In this document: piece by piece, positions 1 through 8,973 of the stretch
Numbering within the stretch: position 1 is the first letter of the stretch
Layout: the number at the start of each line of letters is the position of its first letter
DNA from: Deltaproteobacteria bacterium
Lineage (GTDB): Bacteria; Desulfobacterota; JADFXK01
Assembly: GCA_015233285.1 (NCBI GenBank)
Contig: JADFYA010000023.1
Coordinates: forward strand, 539 to 18,128
Length of the DNA stretch: 17,590 nt
Reading direction: 5' to 3'
The notes under the pieces: generated by a model
Told to the model about the DNA's origin: nothing
Seen by the model: only the letters and a program-made list of their open reading frames with translations
The model's database searches: none
Translations under genes and position numbers: made by a program

Positions 1-1002
1 CTTGCCAATGCCAGAGTATCCGGACACCAAAGTGAAACACTTGGAGCCGGCCGTAACCCGGTTGTAGGTACCCAAGAGGGCATCTATTTCGTCTTCTCGG
101 CCACATAGAATTTGGCTAGGCTGGAACTGTTCCGGCACGTCTTTTAGGGCCAGGGTAAAACGGACCACCTCATGGTCTGTTCGCCACATCTTAAGGCATT
201 TCTTCAGATCTGCCTTCACTCCCCAGGCGCTCTGGTAGCGATCTTCGGCGTTCTTGGCCAGAAGCTTCATCACCAGGTCGGAGATGACCTGAGGTATAGC
301 GGGGTCATGCTCCTGGGGAGACGACGGAGTCTTGGCCATGTGATTATGGACCAGTTCCATGGGGTCGGAGGTAACAAAGGGGACCTGACCGGTCAACAGT
401 TCATAGAAGGTGGCGCCCAGGGAATAAAGATCGGTCCGATAATCCAGTATGCGGTTCATGCGGCTGGTCTGCTCGGGAGAAATATAAGCCAGGGTGCCTT
501 CCAGAGCCTCGGGAGCCTTGATATCCGGGGTTTCCTTCGACAGAATAGTGGAGATACCGAAATCAATTATTTTTAACCGGCCATTTTGAGGGTTCAAAAC
601 GATGTTGGCCGGATTGATGTCTTTATGAGTAACCTTAGCTACATGAACCTGACCCAAGCCGTCGGCGATCTTAATGGCCCAGACCAGGAATTCCTCTATT
701 GACAACTTCCGTCCGGTTATCCAGTCCGCTAATGACTGCGCCCCAAAGTCTTCGAAGACGATGACGGGGGTGTGGCCGTATCTCTCTAAAGCGTATGAAC
801 AGATCACTCCGCTCAATTTGAGACCGCGAACGATTTCGTATTCTTGCTTGTATCGGACCAGCTCCGTCAGAGTGGGGTAGTTTTCCTTTAAAACCTTGAG
901 GATAACGGGAATATTGTCATCTTGCCGCATGGCCCGGTAGACACACGAATTGGGGCTTTCATAGAGCTGGTCTATAATCCGATAGCCGGAGATGAACATC
1001 AT
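1..1002 (-). CDS. Ser/Thr protein kinase fused to AAA-type ATPase (PknK-like multidomain kinase), 3' end off the window
   Basis: The first 334 residues of a much longer protein are visible; the frame stays open to base 1. Residues about 7-280 form a Hanks-type kinase: Lys36 in VILK, catalytic loop HKDINPAN (His126-Asp128, Asn133), DFG at 147-149, and SPEQ in place of APE. The glycine-rich loop is replaced by YESPNSCVYR, which from memory is usual in the trifunctional kinase/ATPase/histidine-kinase family. The visible part ends with GYSGIGK (328-334), a Walker A start, so a PknK/MalT-like ATPase domain must follow; later GAF and histidine-kinase domains are expected from the family but not seen. 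The start at 1002 has AGGAG six bases upstream; the adjacent ATG at 999 is an alternative. It begins 29 bp after the DUF1329 gene, so it is probably the last visible gene of the operon and may act as its cytoplasmic regulator (inference). Confidence 0.9.
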   Translation of the reverse strand, partial: MMFISGYRIIDQLYESPNSCVYRAMRQDDNIPVILKVLKENYPTLTELVRYKQEYEIVRGLKLSGVICSYALERYGHTPVIVFEDFGAQSLADWITGRKLSIEEFLVWAIKIADGLGQVHVAKVTHKDINPANIVLNPQNGRLKIIDFGISTILSKETPDIKAPEALEGTLAYISPEQTSRMNRILDYRTDLYSLGATFYELLTGQVPFVTSDPMELVHNHMAKTPSSPQEHDPAIPQVISDLVMKLLAKNAEDRYQSAWGVKADLKKCLKMWRTDHEVVRFTLALKDVPEQFQPSQILCGREDEIDALLGTYNRVTAGSKCFTLVSGYSGIGK

Positions 1003-1031
1003 GATGGTCTCCTGATAGCTGGGTCATGAGA

Positions 1032-2471
1032 TCACTTGCCTGTTTCAATCAACTGCCGCATACCGACGTGCTTCCGATTAATCCAGGTGGCTGGATGGCC
1101 ATAGACCATTCCCCAGGTGGCATGTTGGTCCAGATGATCTATTAATAACGTTTGCCACATACCGTAGCTGCCGAATTCCGGGTGCCAGGCCCAGATGGTT
1201 GTTTGGGTGCGATAGAGGCGTCCCTTTTGATCATAATTATCTATCTCCAGGATGTGAAACGTCTCCTTGTCGATATAGGCGATTCGTTTGCCATAGACAT
1301 ATGATTTATCCAACTGGGTCATTTCCAGGACATAGCATGGCCGCCGTTCGAACTTGAGATTATGCCATTCCAGGCCATGCTTGCCTAAATATTCGGCTCC
1401 ATCCTCGGTATAAGCCGGGACCAAATATTCTCGGTCGGCAATGATATTATACCGGTAAGGATGTTTTTCGGGGGTGATCTTTTGGGACCACATGCCTGAA
1501 TCTTCGTAAATGACATCCATCCCGGCCACCGCATCCTGGGTGTCGGTGCCAGACAATTTCCGAACGCGGCGGAGCGCGGCCAGATAAATCATGAATTGGT
1601 CGTAATCATTCCAGCCTTGATACATGGTTGCGGTTATGACATTCCCATACAAGTCGCGTGGGGTAAGATATTGCATGGCAAACGCCTTGACTTCACCATT
1701 AGCCTGGGATCGCGGATCGTACCAACCATCGGGCGCCATATAGGCCCGGGCTTGAAGTCGGAGAGCCCAGTAAACGGCTTTGGAATCGAAATCTTCTTTG
1801 AGACCAGCGGTATATCCCTTGAGTTGTTGAAGCATATATAGATTTTCCAGGCTCAGGTATCCCTTGACCCAATTATAAACGATTTGTTGAGGCTTGTGCT
1901 TACCACCCGGTTGAGGAAAAGGCAGGCCGGCCGTATAGGTATTCTCTATTAAATAGCCTTGATCATCCAATTTAGCCTGGTCCAGGTGTTTCATGGTCGC
2001 GGCAATGATCGGCATGGCCGGGTAGTACTGTTTGGTCGGCACCACTTCAAAAGCCGAAAAATTTCCCGGATAGGGCGGGCCACCCGGCGTGAATCTCTCA
2101 TACATGGTGGGCCACATAAGTTCCTTTAAACCGGGATATTTCTCTTTATCAGCGCAACTGTATTTTCCGGGTTTAATCTCCGGGGCTATCCGGTTGACCA
2201 GCTCCGGAGCCCGAAACCCGACCAACTCGGCCCAGCCATTTTTCATGGCTGTTTTATCATACGTCAGTTTCCGATAGACTTCAGCCGGAAGAATTCTCTT
2301 CCAGGGCCATTCCTTAAGAATTGGCCGGGGATCATCATAAAAAGCCTTGGCCTGCTCGAACTGGTCAAAAGTGAGCCGATATTCTTCCTCCGTCAGACCG
2401 GGTGAGGTCAAAAAAACCAAAGTCAACCCGGTTACCAATAGAGCTGCCATTATCCTGCTATTGTTCTTCAT
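1032..2471 (-). CDS. DUF1329 family periplasmic protein (LolA/outer-membrane lipoprotein-sorting-like)
   Basis: This 479-residue protein has a Sec signal peptide (residues 1 to about 27, hydrophobic core AALLVTGLTLVFL). The mature part is rich in Trp, Tyr and Pro, and carries the DUF1329 pattern: an early ERFTPGGPPYPGN-type segment near 125-140, then a C-terminal half with repeated strands such as YVYGKRIAYIDKETFHILE, typical of a LolA/LolB-like half-barrel that could hold a lipid or other hydrophobic ligand. Length is normal for the family. The start is supported by GGAG eight bases upstream. It lies 69 bp downstream of the DUF1302 gene; these two families are usually paired, often beside MMPL transporters and YCF48-like proteins. 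The precise substrate is unknown. I infer a periplasmic carrier or folding partner for the DUF1302 protein. Confidence 0.9.
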   Translation of the reverse strand: MKNNSRIMAALLVTGLTLVFLTSPGLTEEEYRLTFDQFEQAKAFYDDPRPILKEWPWKRILPAEVYRKLTYDKTAMKNGWAELVGFRAPELVNRIAPEIKPGKYSCADKEKYPGLKELMWPTMYERFTPGGPPYPGNFSAFEVVPTKQYYPAMPIIAATMKHLDQAKLDDQGYLIENTYTAGLPFPQPGGKHKPQQIVYNWVKGYLSLENLYMLQQLKGYTAGLKEDFDSKAVYWALRLQARAYMAPDGWYDPRSQANGEVKAFAMQYLTPRDLYGNVITATMYQGWNDYDQFMIYLAALRRVRKLSGTDTQDAVAGMDVIYEDSGMWSQKITPEKHPYRYNIIADREYLVPAYTEDGAEYLGKHGLEWHNLKFERRPCYVLEMTQLDKSYVYGKRIAYIDKETFHILEIDNYDQKGRLYRTQTTIWAWHPEFGSYGMWQTLLIDHLDQHATWGMVYGHPATWINRKHVGMRQLIETGK

Positions 2472-2540
2472 TCTATTCTCTCCATCCTCCGAATCAGAAA
2501 CGCGTGACCTAAGAGCCGTTACCAGCAGTCTTTAACGTCT

Positions 2541-4046
2541 CTATCCCCATCGATAGCTGACGCTGAAATAGACCTGGTCTTTATGTTCAAAGACCTGGAA
2601 GCCTTTCCCTTCTATATTGCCATCCAGAACCAAAGCTCCGATCTTGAAAATCCAGTTATTCGTGTATTGATAGTCGATTTGATACCGGTACATATCCGAT
2701 TGGGTCGTGACATCGCGCATCCAGAAGATAGACGGGGTGAGTTTGCCATTGAGATAAGAGGTCTTCACCATTAAGGTGGTCATATAGTTGTCCGCATCCA
2801 GGCCCGTAAGCTCGTGATCTGATGGATAGTCAATGATCTTGCGATGATAGAACTGGGGAGAAATAGCCACGAAGGCCCGAGGATTTAGCCAGGAAATCTT
2901 CACCTTCCAATCCAAACCCAGGCTCCAGCGGAGTTCGTTGTGTTTTTCCAGCGCATTTATATCATTGGCAAAAGTGCTGTCGAAAGCGTAGAATCCCTCC
3001 ATTCGGACCACCGGGGCGACACCGCCCAGGAATGATGATTGCACGGATTGCAGGTCTCGGCTAAAGGTGATTCCGGCGAATTGCAGATCAGGATAATAGC
3101 CTTTCATCGCCGGATGGATAACCAATCTACCGTCCGGAGCCACATCCGTCCGAGGCTGGATCGGCAAAGAAGTGGCCACGTAATCATTATCTATTCCTTT
3201 GAAATAATTGAGTGTGATGATTGAATCCTGAATGGTTCCCCGGATTCTGAGCCCCAGTTCCATCCCATCGGGGCTCCAGGCAGAGGGTTTCCGCAGGTCC
3301 AGATCCGGTGATCCCAAATAGGCCCGGGTGTCGGGACCCAACGGAACCAATATATTCGGCGCCCAGATACCGCCCTGGTCATTACCCAGTTTGATCGGCT
3401 GGTTGGGAATGAAATCGGCATTGGGATTAAGAACGGCTTCAAATCTCAGGTCGGTCAGCCAGTTCCAAGGGACATCCGTATGATATTCGGTCCGGATCAA
3501 CCAGATCGGAATAATCGTGGATTCGAACTCCACGTCGGCGAACCCGCGTCGTTGGTCCAGGGGGTTGATTTGATCCATTAGCCGGAATCCATCGGTCTCA
3601 CCCCAAGAGACGATTTGTTTTCCCAAACGAAAGAGAAAATTACCCGGAGTCCAGGTAACGTGGGCTTCCTTTAACATCTGCCAGTACCTGTCGTCCATAT
3701 ACAGTTCACTCCGAGACCTCGAAAACAGTTTGTCATTCCATGAACCGGCGTCGCTCTTGGCATCATAGATCCAGTCAACCAGGAACATCCCGGCGCCATA
3801 GACTTTCAGGTTATCGGTGAACCGATAGTCACCTTCAATTAAGAGAGTGGTGATGGCCGATTGCCACCCGGCTTCGGTGTCGTAATATTTACCATTGCTG
3901 AGACTGAATGCCGACCCTTGGGTCAGATAGCCCACCAAATTCAGGGGCCGATCATTGACCGAATAAGTTTCGGCTAAGGCAGACAACCCTGGAGTAGCTA
4001 GAACATAGAGAATCAATATGGTCAGGAACGCTTTGCGGCAAGGCAT
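2541..4046 (-). CDS. DUF1302 family outer-membrane beta-barrel protein
   Basis: This 501-residue protein has a signal peptide ending ALA|E at residues 23-26. The mature part alternates short aromatic beta-strands with turns (for example NFLFRLGKQIVSWGETDGFRLMD) and ends in a barrel-like strand, YFSVSYRWG, consistent with insertion by the Bam machinery. The GKQ.VSWGE.D.fR..D.INPLD segment near 140-165 is a DUF1302 hallmark. The start has AGGAGA seven bases upstream. It sits between the MMPL transporter (87 bp gap) and the DUF1329 gene (69 bp gap). I infer it is the outer-membrane pore or receptor of this envelope system; the substrate cannot be read from sequence. Confidence 0.9.
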   Translation of the reverse strand: MPCRKAFLTILILYVLATPGLSALAETYSVNDRPLNLVGYLTQGSAFSLSNGKYYDTEAGWQSAITTLLIEGDYRFTDNLKVYGAGMFLVDWIYDAKSDAGSWNDKLFSRSRSELYMDDRYWQMLKEAHVTWTPGNFLFRLGKQIVSWGETDGFRLMDQINPLDQRRGFADVEFESTIIPIWLIRTEYHTDVPWNWLTDLRFEAVLNPNADFIPNQPIKLGNDQGGIWAPNILVPLGPDTRAYLGSPDLDLRKPSAWSPDGMELGLRIRGTIQDSIITLNYFKGIDNDYVATSLPIQPRTDVAPDGRLVIHPAMKGYYPDLQFAGITFSRDLQSVQSSFLGGVAPVVRMEGFYAFDSTFANDINALEKHNELRWSLGLDWKVKISWLNPRAFVAISPQFYHRKIIDYPSDHELTGLDADNYMTTLMVKTSYLNGKLTPSIFWMRDVTTQSDMYRYQIDYQYTNNWIFKIGALVLDGNIEGKGFQVFEHKDQVYFSVSYRWG

Positions 4047-4133
4047 AGAGTATTCTCCTATAAATTGAATCAGATCATCGCGTGGTCAACTCATGCTCAG
4101 CTCAGAATTTTCTTGTCAATCTGACTTGTCCCC

Positions 4134-6512
4134 TCAACATGTCTGCGCCCGGTTCTTGGTAATAAAGTTAGGCCTTATCAGATAAATCAGCAGCGGGTGC
4201 AGGGTCAAGGCCAAGATCACGTTGGCTGTCAGAACCAGACTCAGAAAGATGCCCATTTGAGCCTGGAACTTTAAGTCGGAGAGAAAGCACCAGACCATCA
4301 TAGGAACAATCATGGTCAGACCTGTACCCGCGACCGCCACGCCGGACGTCCGGATAGAGGCCAGGATGGCCTCACCCAAACCCGCCTGCCTGGGATACTC
4401 CTCGATACATCTACTGTAGATATAGAGTCCAAAATCCAGGCCCACGCCGGCTCCGACCGCCACTACCGGCAATGTGTTTATGGACAGCCCGATACCGGTC
4501 CCAGCCATGTAGGCGAAGGCCATTAAATTGGCCAGCACCAATGGAATAGTCAGCATCAAACCGCCTGTAAAGGACCAAAGAAAAATCGTCCCCATAAGAA
4601 AGATGGTTCCGAAAACCAGGGAGTCGATTGTGACCTGAGCCCACTTAATCTCGTCATTCAAGGCCAGTTCAAACCCGATCCGGCCGCCGGCCAACTTGAA
4701 TTCACCTTGGGCCGTGCGTTTGGGATGATTTTTGAAGAAGTCATAGGCGGCATATTTTATTCGGGCCAGATTATTGGAGATGTGGTCAGTGAAGAACAGA
4801 GTGATTTGACTCTGTTCCATGTTTGTATCGATAAACCGGCTGGTGGCCGAACGGCCGCTGCTATGACGGACATAGCCCATAATGCTGTTCAAGAGCTGCT
4901 TCTCCCGAGGCACCTGACGCCAGAGTTTGTCACCGTCATGGAGGACCTCGTTGACCATTTTAACCAGATCGATAATGGAGCTGGATGATTTGTAAACATC
5001 AGGCAAGGTTGTCTGCATGTGCCGGTCAAAAGCCTCGAAGGTGTGCAGCACCGCTGGATCATACACCGATTCCGGTACTCCTTCATAATATAGCACCATA
5101 TTTTCCGAAGAGGCGTCGAATAGCCGGTTGATGGTCACCTGGTCTTGATTGTAACCGTGATCAGGCCAGAGCAAAGGGGACCCCGGAGTGGTGTCTCCGA
5201 TGCTCAACTTCGTTGCTTGCCAGGCCGCGACGCCCAAGACGGCCACAGTCAAAGCCAGAATGATATTCTGAGCTGGTCCCATAGTAATTCGGGCCAGGGA
5301 AGCACATAACCGGGCCAGCCAGTGGGTGATGGGCGCATTTATCCCTTTACCGCTGTTTCGGAGAAAAGGTAAGTAACTGCATATGACTGGTGTCAACAAT
5401 CCGGCCAATGCAACCGTCAACATCCAGAAGACCATAATCACAGCGATCTGTTTGATCAATCCGATTTGGGCCACCAGCAGAGCCAGGAAGCCCGCGGCAT
5501 CGATAACCGCCCCAGCGCCACAGGGCAAAAACATAACCCGCATAGTCTGGTAGCAGGCATCCTGAGGATCACCGCCGCTGCGACCGAATTCCTCCCGGTA
5601 ACGATTGGTTACCTGAGTCGAATGACTAACCAATCGGGCGACAGCCAGAAAGGCCAGAACGTATGACAGAGGACTGAGGTTTATCTGGATCCAACCGACG
5701 AATCCCAGGGCCAGCCCGGTGGACATCAAGCCAAACCCCAGCGGGGGCAGCATCCCAGGCCAGCCCATAACCAGAAACAAAATCAAGACGAGCAAAGTTA
5801 AGCTGGCCGCCAGTACCTTCAAGATTTGGTTCTGGTAACTGTAAATCCAGCCCATCATCATGGGGTAACCGATAATATGGACCGAAGTATACGCGTCGGT
5901 ATACTCTGTAACCAGACCGCGAAGGAGCGAAAAGGCTTTGTCATAAGGAACGGTATCTTTGAACTCGGTGAAAAGTAAGGCGGCAGTTCCGTCTTTGGAG
6001 ACCAGAGAACCATGATAGGCTGGAGAAGAGAAAACATTTTGTTTCAACCGGGCTAGTTCCTCCCGGCTTTGGGGTAGACGAGGCCACATCAAGGATTCAA
6101 CAGCGATTTCTCCTTTCCCCATGGCATTGATGACCTTTACTGCCGGGCTGGCGAGGGAGATGGTCAGACTTCGGTACACTTCGTTCCACAGCGTCACTTC
6201 CTCAGTCAACCGTTTCAGTTTGGTCAGGAAAGTGGCATTGAAAATATTGCCTTGCCTGGATTTCAGCACAATGGCGACTCCGGACATACCACTGCCGAAC
6301 ACCTGGGCCATTCTGGCCTGAAGTTGGAGGTATTCGTGGCCGTAGGGTACTAATTCCGCCAGCACCAGCGAACTTTGAATCTTGGTTGCGCCGGAGGCAA
6401 AGGCTACCGTTCCGAATAGAACAAACACCAACACTCCCCGGCGATGAAGAGTCAGGAACTTAAAAAAGCCTCCCAGTTTGTTCATCATGAAGGTAGAATG
6501 AAGAGTCGTCAT
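4134..6512 (-). CDS. MMPL/RND superfamily inner-membrane transporter
   Basis: This 792-residue protein has the two-fold RND layout: TM1 at about 27-44, a periplasmic domain at about 50-225, TM bundle 2-6 at about 230-380, TM7 near 413-433, a second periplasmic domain at about 440-625, and TMs 8-12 at about 630-780. The second half has the proton-relay motif GAGVGLDFG with Asp693, followed by R..EEY. In the first half, aligning RYREEF (304-309) with RCIEEY (701-706) puts Ser296 where the matching Asp would be. Length and topology fit the MMPL (PF03176) branch seen beside DUF1302/DUF1329 genes, which is thought to handle lipids or other hydrophobic compounds. It starts 19 bp after the YCF48-like gene, so the two are probably cotranscribed. 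No good ribosome binding site precedes this ATG or the Met codons at residues 9 and 10. Confidence 0.93.
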   Translation of the reverse strand: MTTLHSTFMMNKLGGFFKFLTLHRRGVLVFVLFGTVAFASGATKIQSSLVLAELVPYGHEYLQLQARMAQVFGSGMSGVAIVLKSRQGNIFNATFLTKLKRLTEEVTLWNEVYRSLTISLASPAVKVINAMGKGEIAVESLMWPRLPQSREELARLKQNVFSSPAYHGSLVSKDGTAALLFTEFKDTVPYDKAFSLLRGLVTEYTDAYTSVHIIGYPMMMGWIYSYQNQILKVLAASLTLLVLILFLVMGWPGMLPPLGFGLMSTGLALGFVGWIQINLSPLSYVLAFLAVARLVSHSTQVTNRYREEFGRSGGDPQDACYQTMRVMFLPCGAGAVIDAAGFLALLVAQIGLIKQIAVIMVFWMLTVALAGLLTPVICSYLPFLRNSGKGINAPITHWLARLCASLARITMGPAQNIILALTVAVLGVAAWQATKLSIGDTTPGSPLLWPDHGYNQDQVTINRLFDASSENMVLYYEGVPESVYDPAVLHTFEAFDRHMQTTLPDVYKSSSSIIDLVKMVNEVLHDGDKLWRQVPREKQLLNSIMGYVRHSSGRSATSRFIDTNMEQSQITLFFTDHISNNLARIKYAAYDFFKNHPKRTAQGEFKLAGGRIGFELALNDEIKWAQVTIDSLVFGTIFLMGTIFLWSFTGGLMLTIPLVLANLMAFAYMAGTGIGLSINTLPVVAVGAGVGLDFGLYIYSRCIEEYPRQAGLGEAILASIRTSGVAVAGTGLTMIVPMMVWCFLSDLKFQAQMGIFLSLVLTANVILALTLHPLLIYLIRPNFITKNRAQTC

Positions 6513-6531
6513 AAGCGCACCGATAATATTG

Positions 6532-7647
6532 TCAATATATCAGCTCGCCGGCCAATGATTGCCATCTGAAAGAAGACTGGTCATGGTCGGCCACATATAT
6601 GGATTGGGTTCCACCTACAGCGACAAAGCCGGATACGCCGCGGCGAGTCAGGCCATAAAGCCAGCCATAGGCTATCGGAGGATTAAACTCGGGGGCCTGC
6701 CAGGTCTGCCCACCATTGCCTGAGACCAGGAGTATCCCGTTCCCGGCGATGAGCACTTTACCGGAAGTATCGGCCATCACGCTGAACAATTGGGTTCGGG
6801 GAGCCGGAGTTATCATCCGCTTCCAGCTCGTTCCACCATCCTCGGTCTTGGCCACATACCCGTCTATGCCCACCGCCCAGGCGGTCTTGGGGTCAACCGC
6901 GGCCACGCCAAACAAGAATGCTTCACCAACCGGATTACCGGTTTCTTCAGAAAGGTCAAAATACCCCGCTTGCTTTGTCCAAGTCACGCCCCCATCCTGG
7001 GTGCCGCAAATATATCCGTGCTCACCTACGGCCCACCCGTGTTTTTGATCTATGAATGAAACGGCCTTGAGGATGAGATCTGGACCGCTAAACCGGATGT
7101 GCCATAATTTTCCGCCATTCTCAGTAAAGAGAATGTGTGATCGTTCGGTTACTATCCAGCCTCGGAGCGGAGTGGTGAAGCAGACGCCCATAAGAAAATA
7201 CGCCACCGGGCTAACCTGTTTGAGCCAGGTTCGGCCGCCGTCAGCCGTATGGAGAATAGTCCCGCCGTCTCCCACTACCCAGCCGTTTTGAGCATCTATG
7301 AACCATATGCCTGAGAGGGTGAAGTCAGTGCCGCCGTCCTGGCGCTTCCAGGTCCTACCTCCATCTCCGGTATGCAAAATAGTGCCCCAACGTCCACACA
7401 CCCATCCCTGATGATCATTCACAAAGCTCACTGAAAACAGGTCATCCTTGAGTTCGCTTGCGGTGGCTGGAAAACAAATAGATAAGGCACAGAACATAAT
7501 CACGACAAAAAACGTTCCCAATGCCTTCGGTGTTCCATAAGCCGAGGTGCTTGGATTAGATGCAGCCTGGCACGAAGTCACCCCTTGTGCTGCTTTGTGA
7601 TTAGCGTAAGGTGCTTTTTGTAACTTCCCCATAGAGGCTAACTCCAT
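6532..7647 (-). CDS. YCF48-like (photosystem II assembly factor HCF136-type) beta-propeller, exported
   Basis: This 371-residue protein has an export signal with hydrophobic core LGTFFVVIMFCALSICF and likely cleavage around residue 63 (ATA|S). Seven repeats follow, each ending in a TxDGGxTW-like turn: HTGDGGRTW, HTADGGRTW, FTENGGKLW, GTQDGGVTW, KTEDGGTSW, VSGNGGQTW and a degenerate last one, so a complete seven-bladed propeller is predicted. The name comes from a cyanobacterial PSII assembly factor; in non-phototrophs such proteins accompany RND/MMPL and DUF1302/DUF1329 genes and probably help assemble or couple the envelope complex (inference). The N-terminus before the hydrophobic core is unusually long, about 40 residues. 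An ATG at 7632 (residue 6) has GGAG nine bases upstream and may be the real start. It is the first gene of the operon. Confidence 0.88.
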   Translation of the reverse strand: MELASMGKLQKAPYANHKAAQGVTSCQAASNPSTSAYGTPKALGTFFVVIMFCALSICFPATASELKDDLFSVSFVNDHQGWVCGRWGTILHTGDGGRTWKRQDGGTDFTLSGIWFIDAQNGWVVGDGGTILHTADGGRTWLKQVSPVAYFLMGVCFTTPLRGWIVTERSHILFTENGGKLWHIRFSGPDLILKAVSFIDQKHGWAVGEHGYICGTQDGGVTWTKQAGYFDLSEETGNPVGEAFLFGVAAVDPKTAWAVGIDGYVAKTEDGGTSWKRMITPAPRTQLFSVMADTSGKVLIAGNGILLVSGNGGQTWQAPEFNPPIAYGWLYGLTRRGVSGFVAVGGTQSIYVADHDQSSFRWQSLAGELIY

Positions 7648-7676
7648 CTTTCATCTTTGTCTCACAGTCACCTATA

Positions 7677-7858
7677 CGGAGGAGGCTCAGAACCACAAAT
7701 GTGGAAAAGATCCAAAACAAACAAATCCACCGGAGTACCCTGGCCGCCAACATTTTCCCAAATCAAGCCGCTTTGTTACGGCTCGTATGCTCTGTCTTGA
7801 TGAAAACAAGCGACGAATCGGAAACATGGAAATTCTACTGACCAAAAACGAGCCATAA
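7677..7858 (+). pseudogene. IS256-family (mutator) transposase, decayed C-terminal remnant
   Basis: Reading frame 7677-7841 gives RRRLRTTNVEKIQNKQ, then LAANIFPNQAALLRLVCSVL and TSDESETWKFY before a TGA at 7839-7841. This matches the C-terminal signature of IS256-type transposases (RLRTTN..E..N...RRTR...FPN..SLLRLV.AVL.E..EEWE). A one-base shift restores a natural-looking tail, LTKNEP, ending at TAA 7856-7858, so there is a frameshift near 7830. No N-terminal or catalytic DDE part is present in the window. It lies on the opposite strand only about 30 bp upstream of the YCF48-like gene, so insertion and decay have probably reshaped that operon's promoter region. The opposite-strand ORF here is a shadow of this remnant. 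Confidence 0.7.
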
Positions 7859-7982
7859 CACGCTTCAAAGAATTTCAAGAAAAGGCTTGCATTATCGACA
7901 CAAAGGTTAGTACGACCTCATCAATTTATGTTATTGTTTGACAGAATAGTTTTTTGTTGTCAACAAAAATGGCTATTTCAAA

Positions 7983-8973
7983 TCTATGTACGGGACTAAA
8001 CTTCTAGCCAATAAATAACAGTTCGCCGAGAAGCTAGGGATCCCTCGGATGCTTAACCACATCACTGTTGAACGAGGAGATACATCCACCTATAAACTGG
8101 CAGATATCATTATGATGATGGTCATGGGTGTTCTCGGCGGAGCCAAACACATCAGCCATCTGGCCATACTCCGAACTGATACGGTACTCCGGACTCTTTT
8201 TGGGTGGGTAAAGTTACCTGATGATACCACCATTAGCCGTATATTTAATCTGTTTACCCAACGTCACTGTAACGAACTCGCGGCGGTGGAGGATCAGGCC
8301 CGGCGAAAAGTCTGGAAAATCATCGTCCGGGCGGATAGCGCTTTTTTCGATGGCGCCTTGCTTGACTTGCTTGAAACAATCGGGGCATTGTTCCTCATAA
8401 AAGACAAAATGAAGAACCTGGAAACCCTGTTGCGGAAGCAATCATGGTCTCCGGTCAAGAACCAACCCGGCGTTGAGGCTGCGGTATTAAGGCACCAATG
8501 TCGCGGCTGGAGAAAAGCCGTCGGTTCGTAGCCATCCGTAAGCTGGTGGAAATCAAAACCGAGGGTTGCTTTTCCCTATGCCGGAATACGAATATTTCTG
8601 CTATGTCACTAACATGGCATACACCCCCTGGGAAGCTCATCGGAATTATGCCAAGAGAGCCACCAGTGAGAACTGGATCCAATGGTGTAAAAACCAACAA
8701 GCCGCAGGAAGCATCCGGACACAAGATTTCTGAGCCAATTCAGCAATTTTTCAAACATGCATCCTGGGTTATAACCTGCTTTGCTGGATGATGTTGCCTC
8801 ATCAGAGGAAGCATCTCAACGAAGAGCCCAACACCATTCGAGCCTGGCTAATCCATACCCCGGCAAAGCTGATCCACCGCGCCCGTAGTTATATTTTAAC
8901 CCTACCAATTGATTATGTTTTCAAAGATCGCTGGGAGGAGATCGGAAATACATTATCGGCTCTCAGATTCTAA
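7983..8973 (+). pseudogene. IS1380-family transposase, broken by internal deletion, frameshifts and stops
   Basis: Pieces of one transposase appear in order across all three plus frames. Frame A (about 7983-8512) starts with YGTKLLAN, has a TAA at 8016-8018, continues FAEKLGIPRMLNHITVERG through the N-terminal domain, then jumps near 8325 straight to IIVRADSAFFDGALLDLLE, the second catalytic-Asp region. The segment with the first catalytic Asp, roughly 100 residues, is missing. At the poly-A near 8512 the frame shifts (GWRK / SRRFVAIRKLVEIKTEG), and near 8570 it shifts again to PEYEYFCYVTNMAYTPWEAH, SENWIQWCKNQ and SIRTQDF. A TGA at 8731-8733 replaces the expected Trp (DFWANSA), then translation would resume through PNTIRAWLIHTPAKL to a natural end at 8973. 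It is certainly non-functional. Family assignment is from recalled IS1380 conservation. Confidence 0.8.

Noticed and set aside
172..880. Plus-strand ORFs of 134 and 68 codons
   Set aside because: They lie antisense to the kinase domain, whose catalytic motifs are unmistakable; no ribosome binding sites or domains.
6716..7291. Plus-strand ORFs of 110, 89 and 79 codons
   Set aside because: Antisense to the repeated propeller blades; the repeated DGGxTW codons create long open reverse frames.
7687..7878. Minus-strand 63-codon ORF
   Set aside because: It is the reverse shadow of the IS256 transposase remnant, which has clear family motifs on the plus strand.
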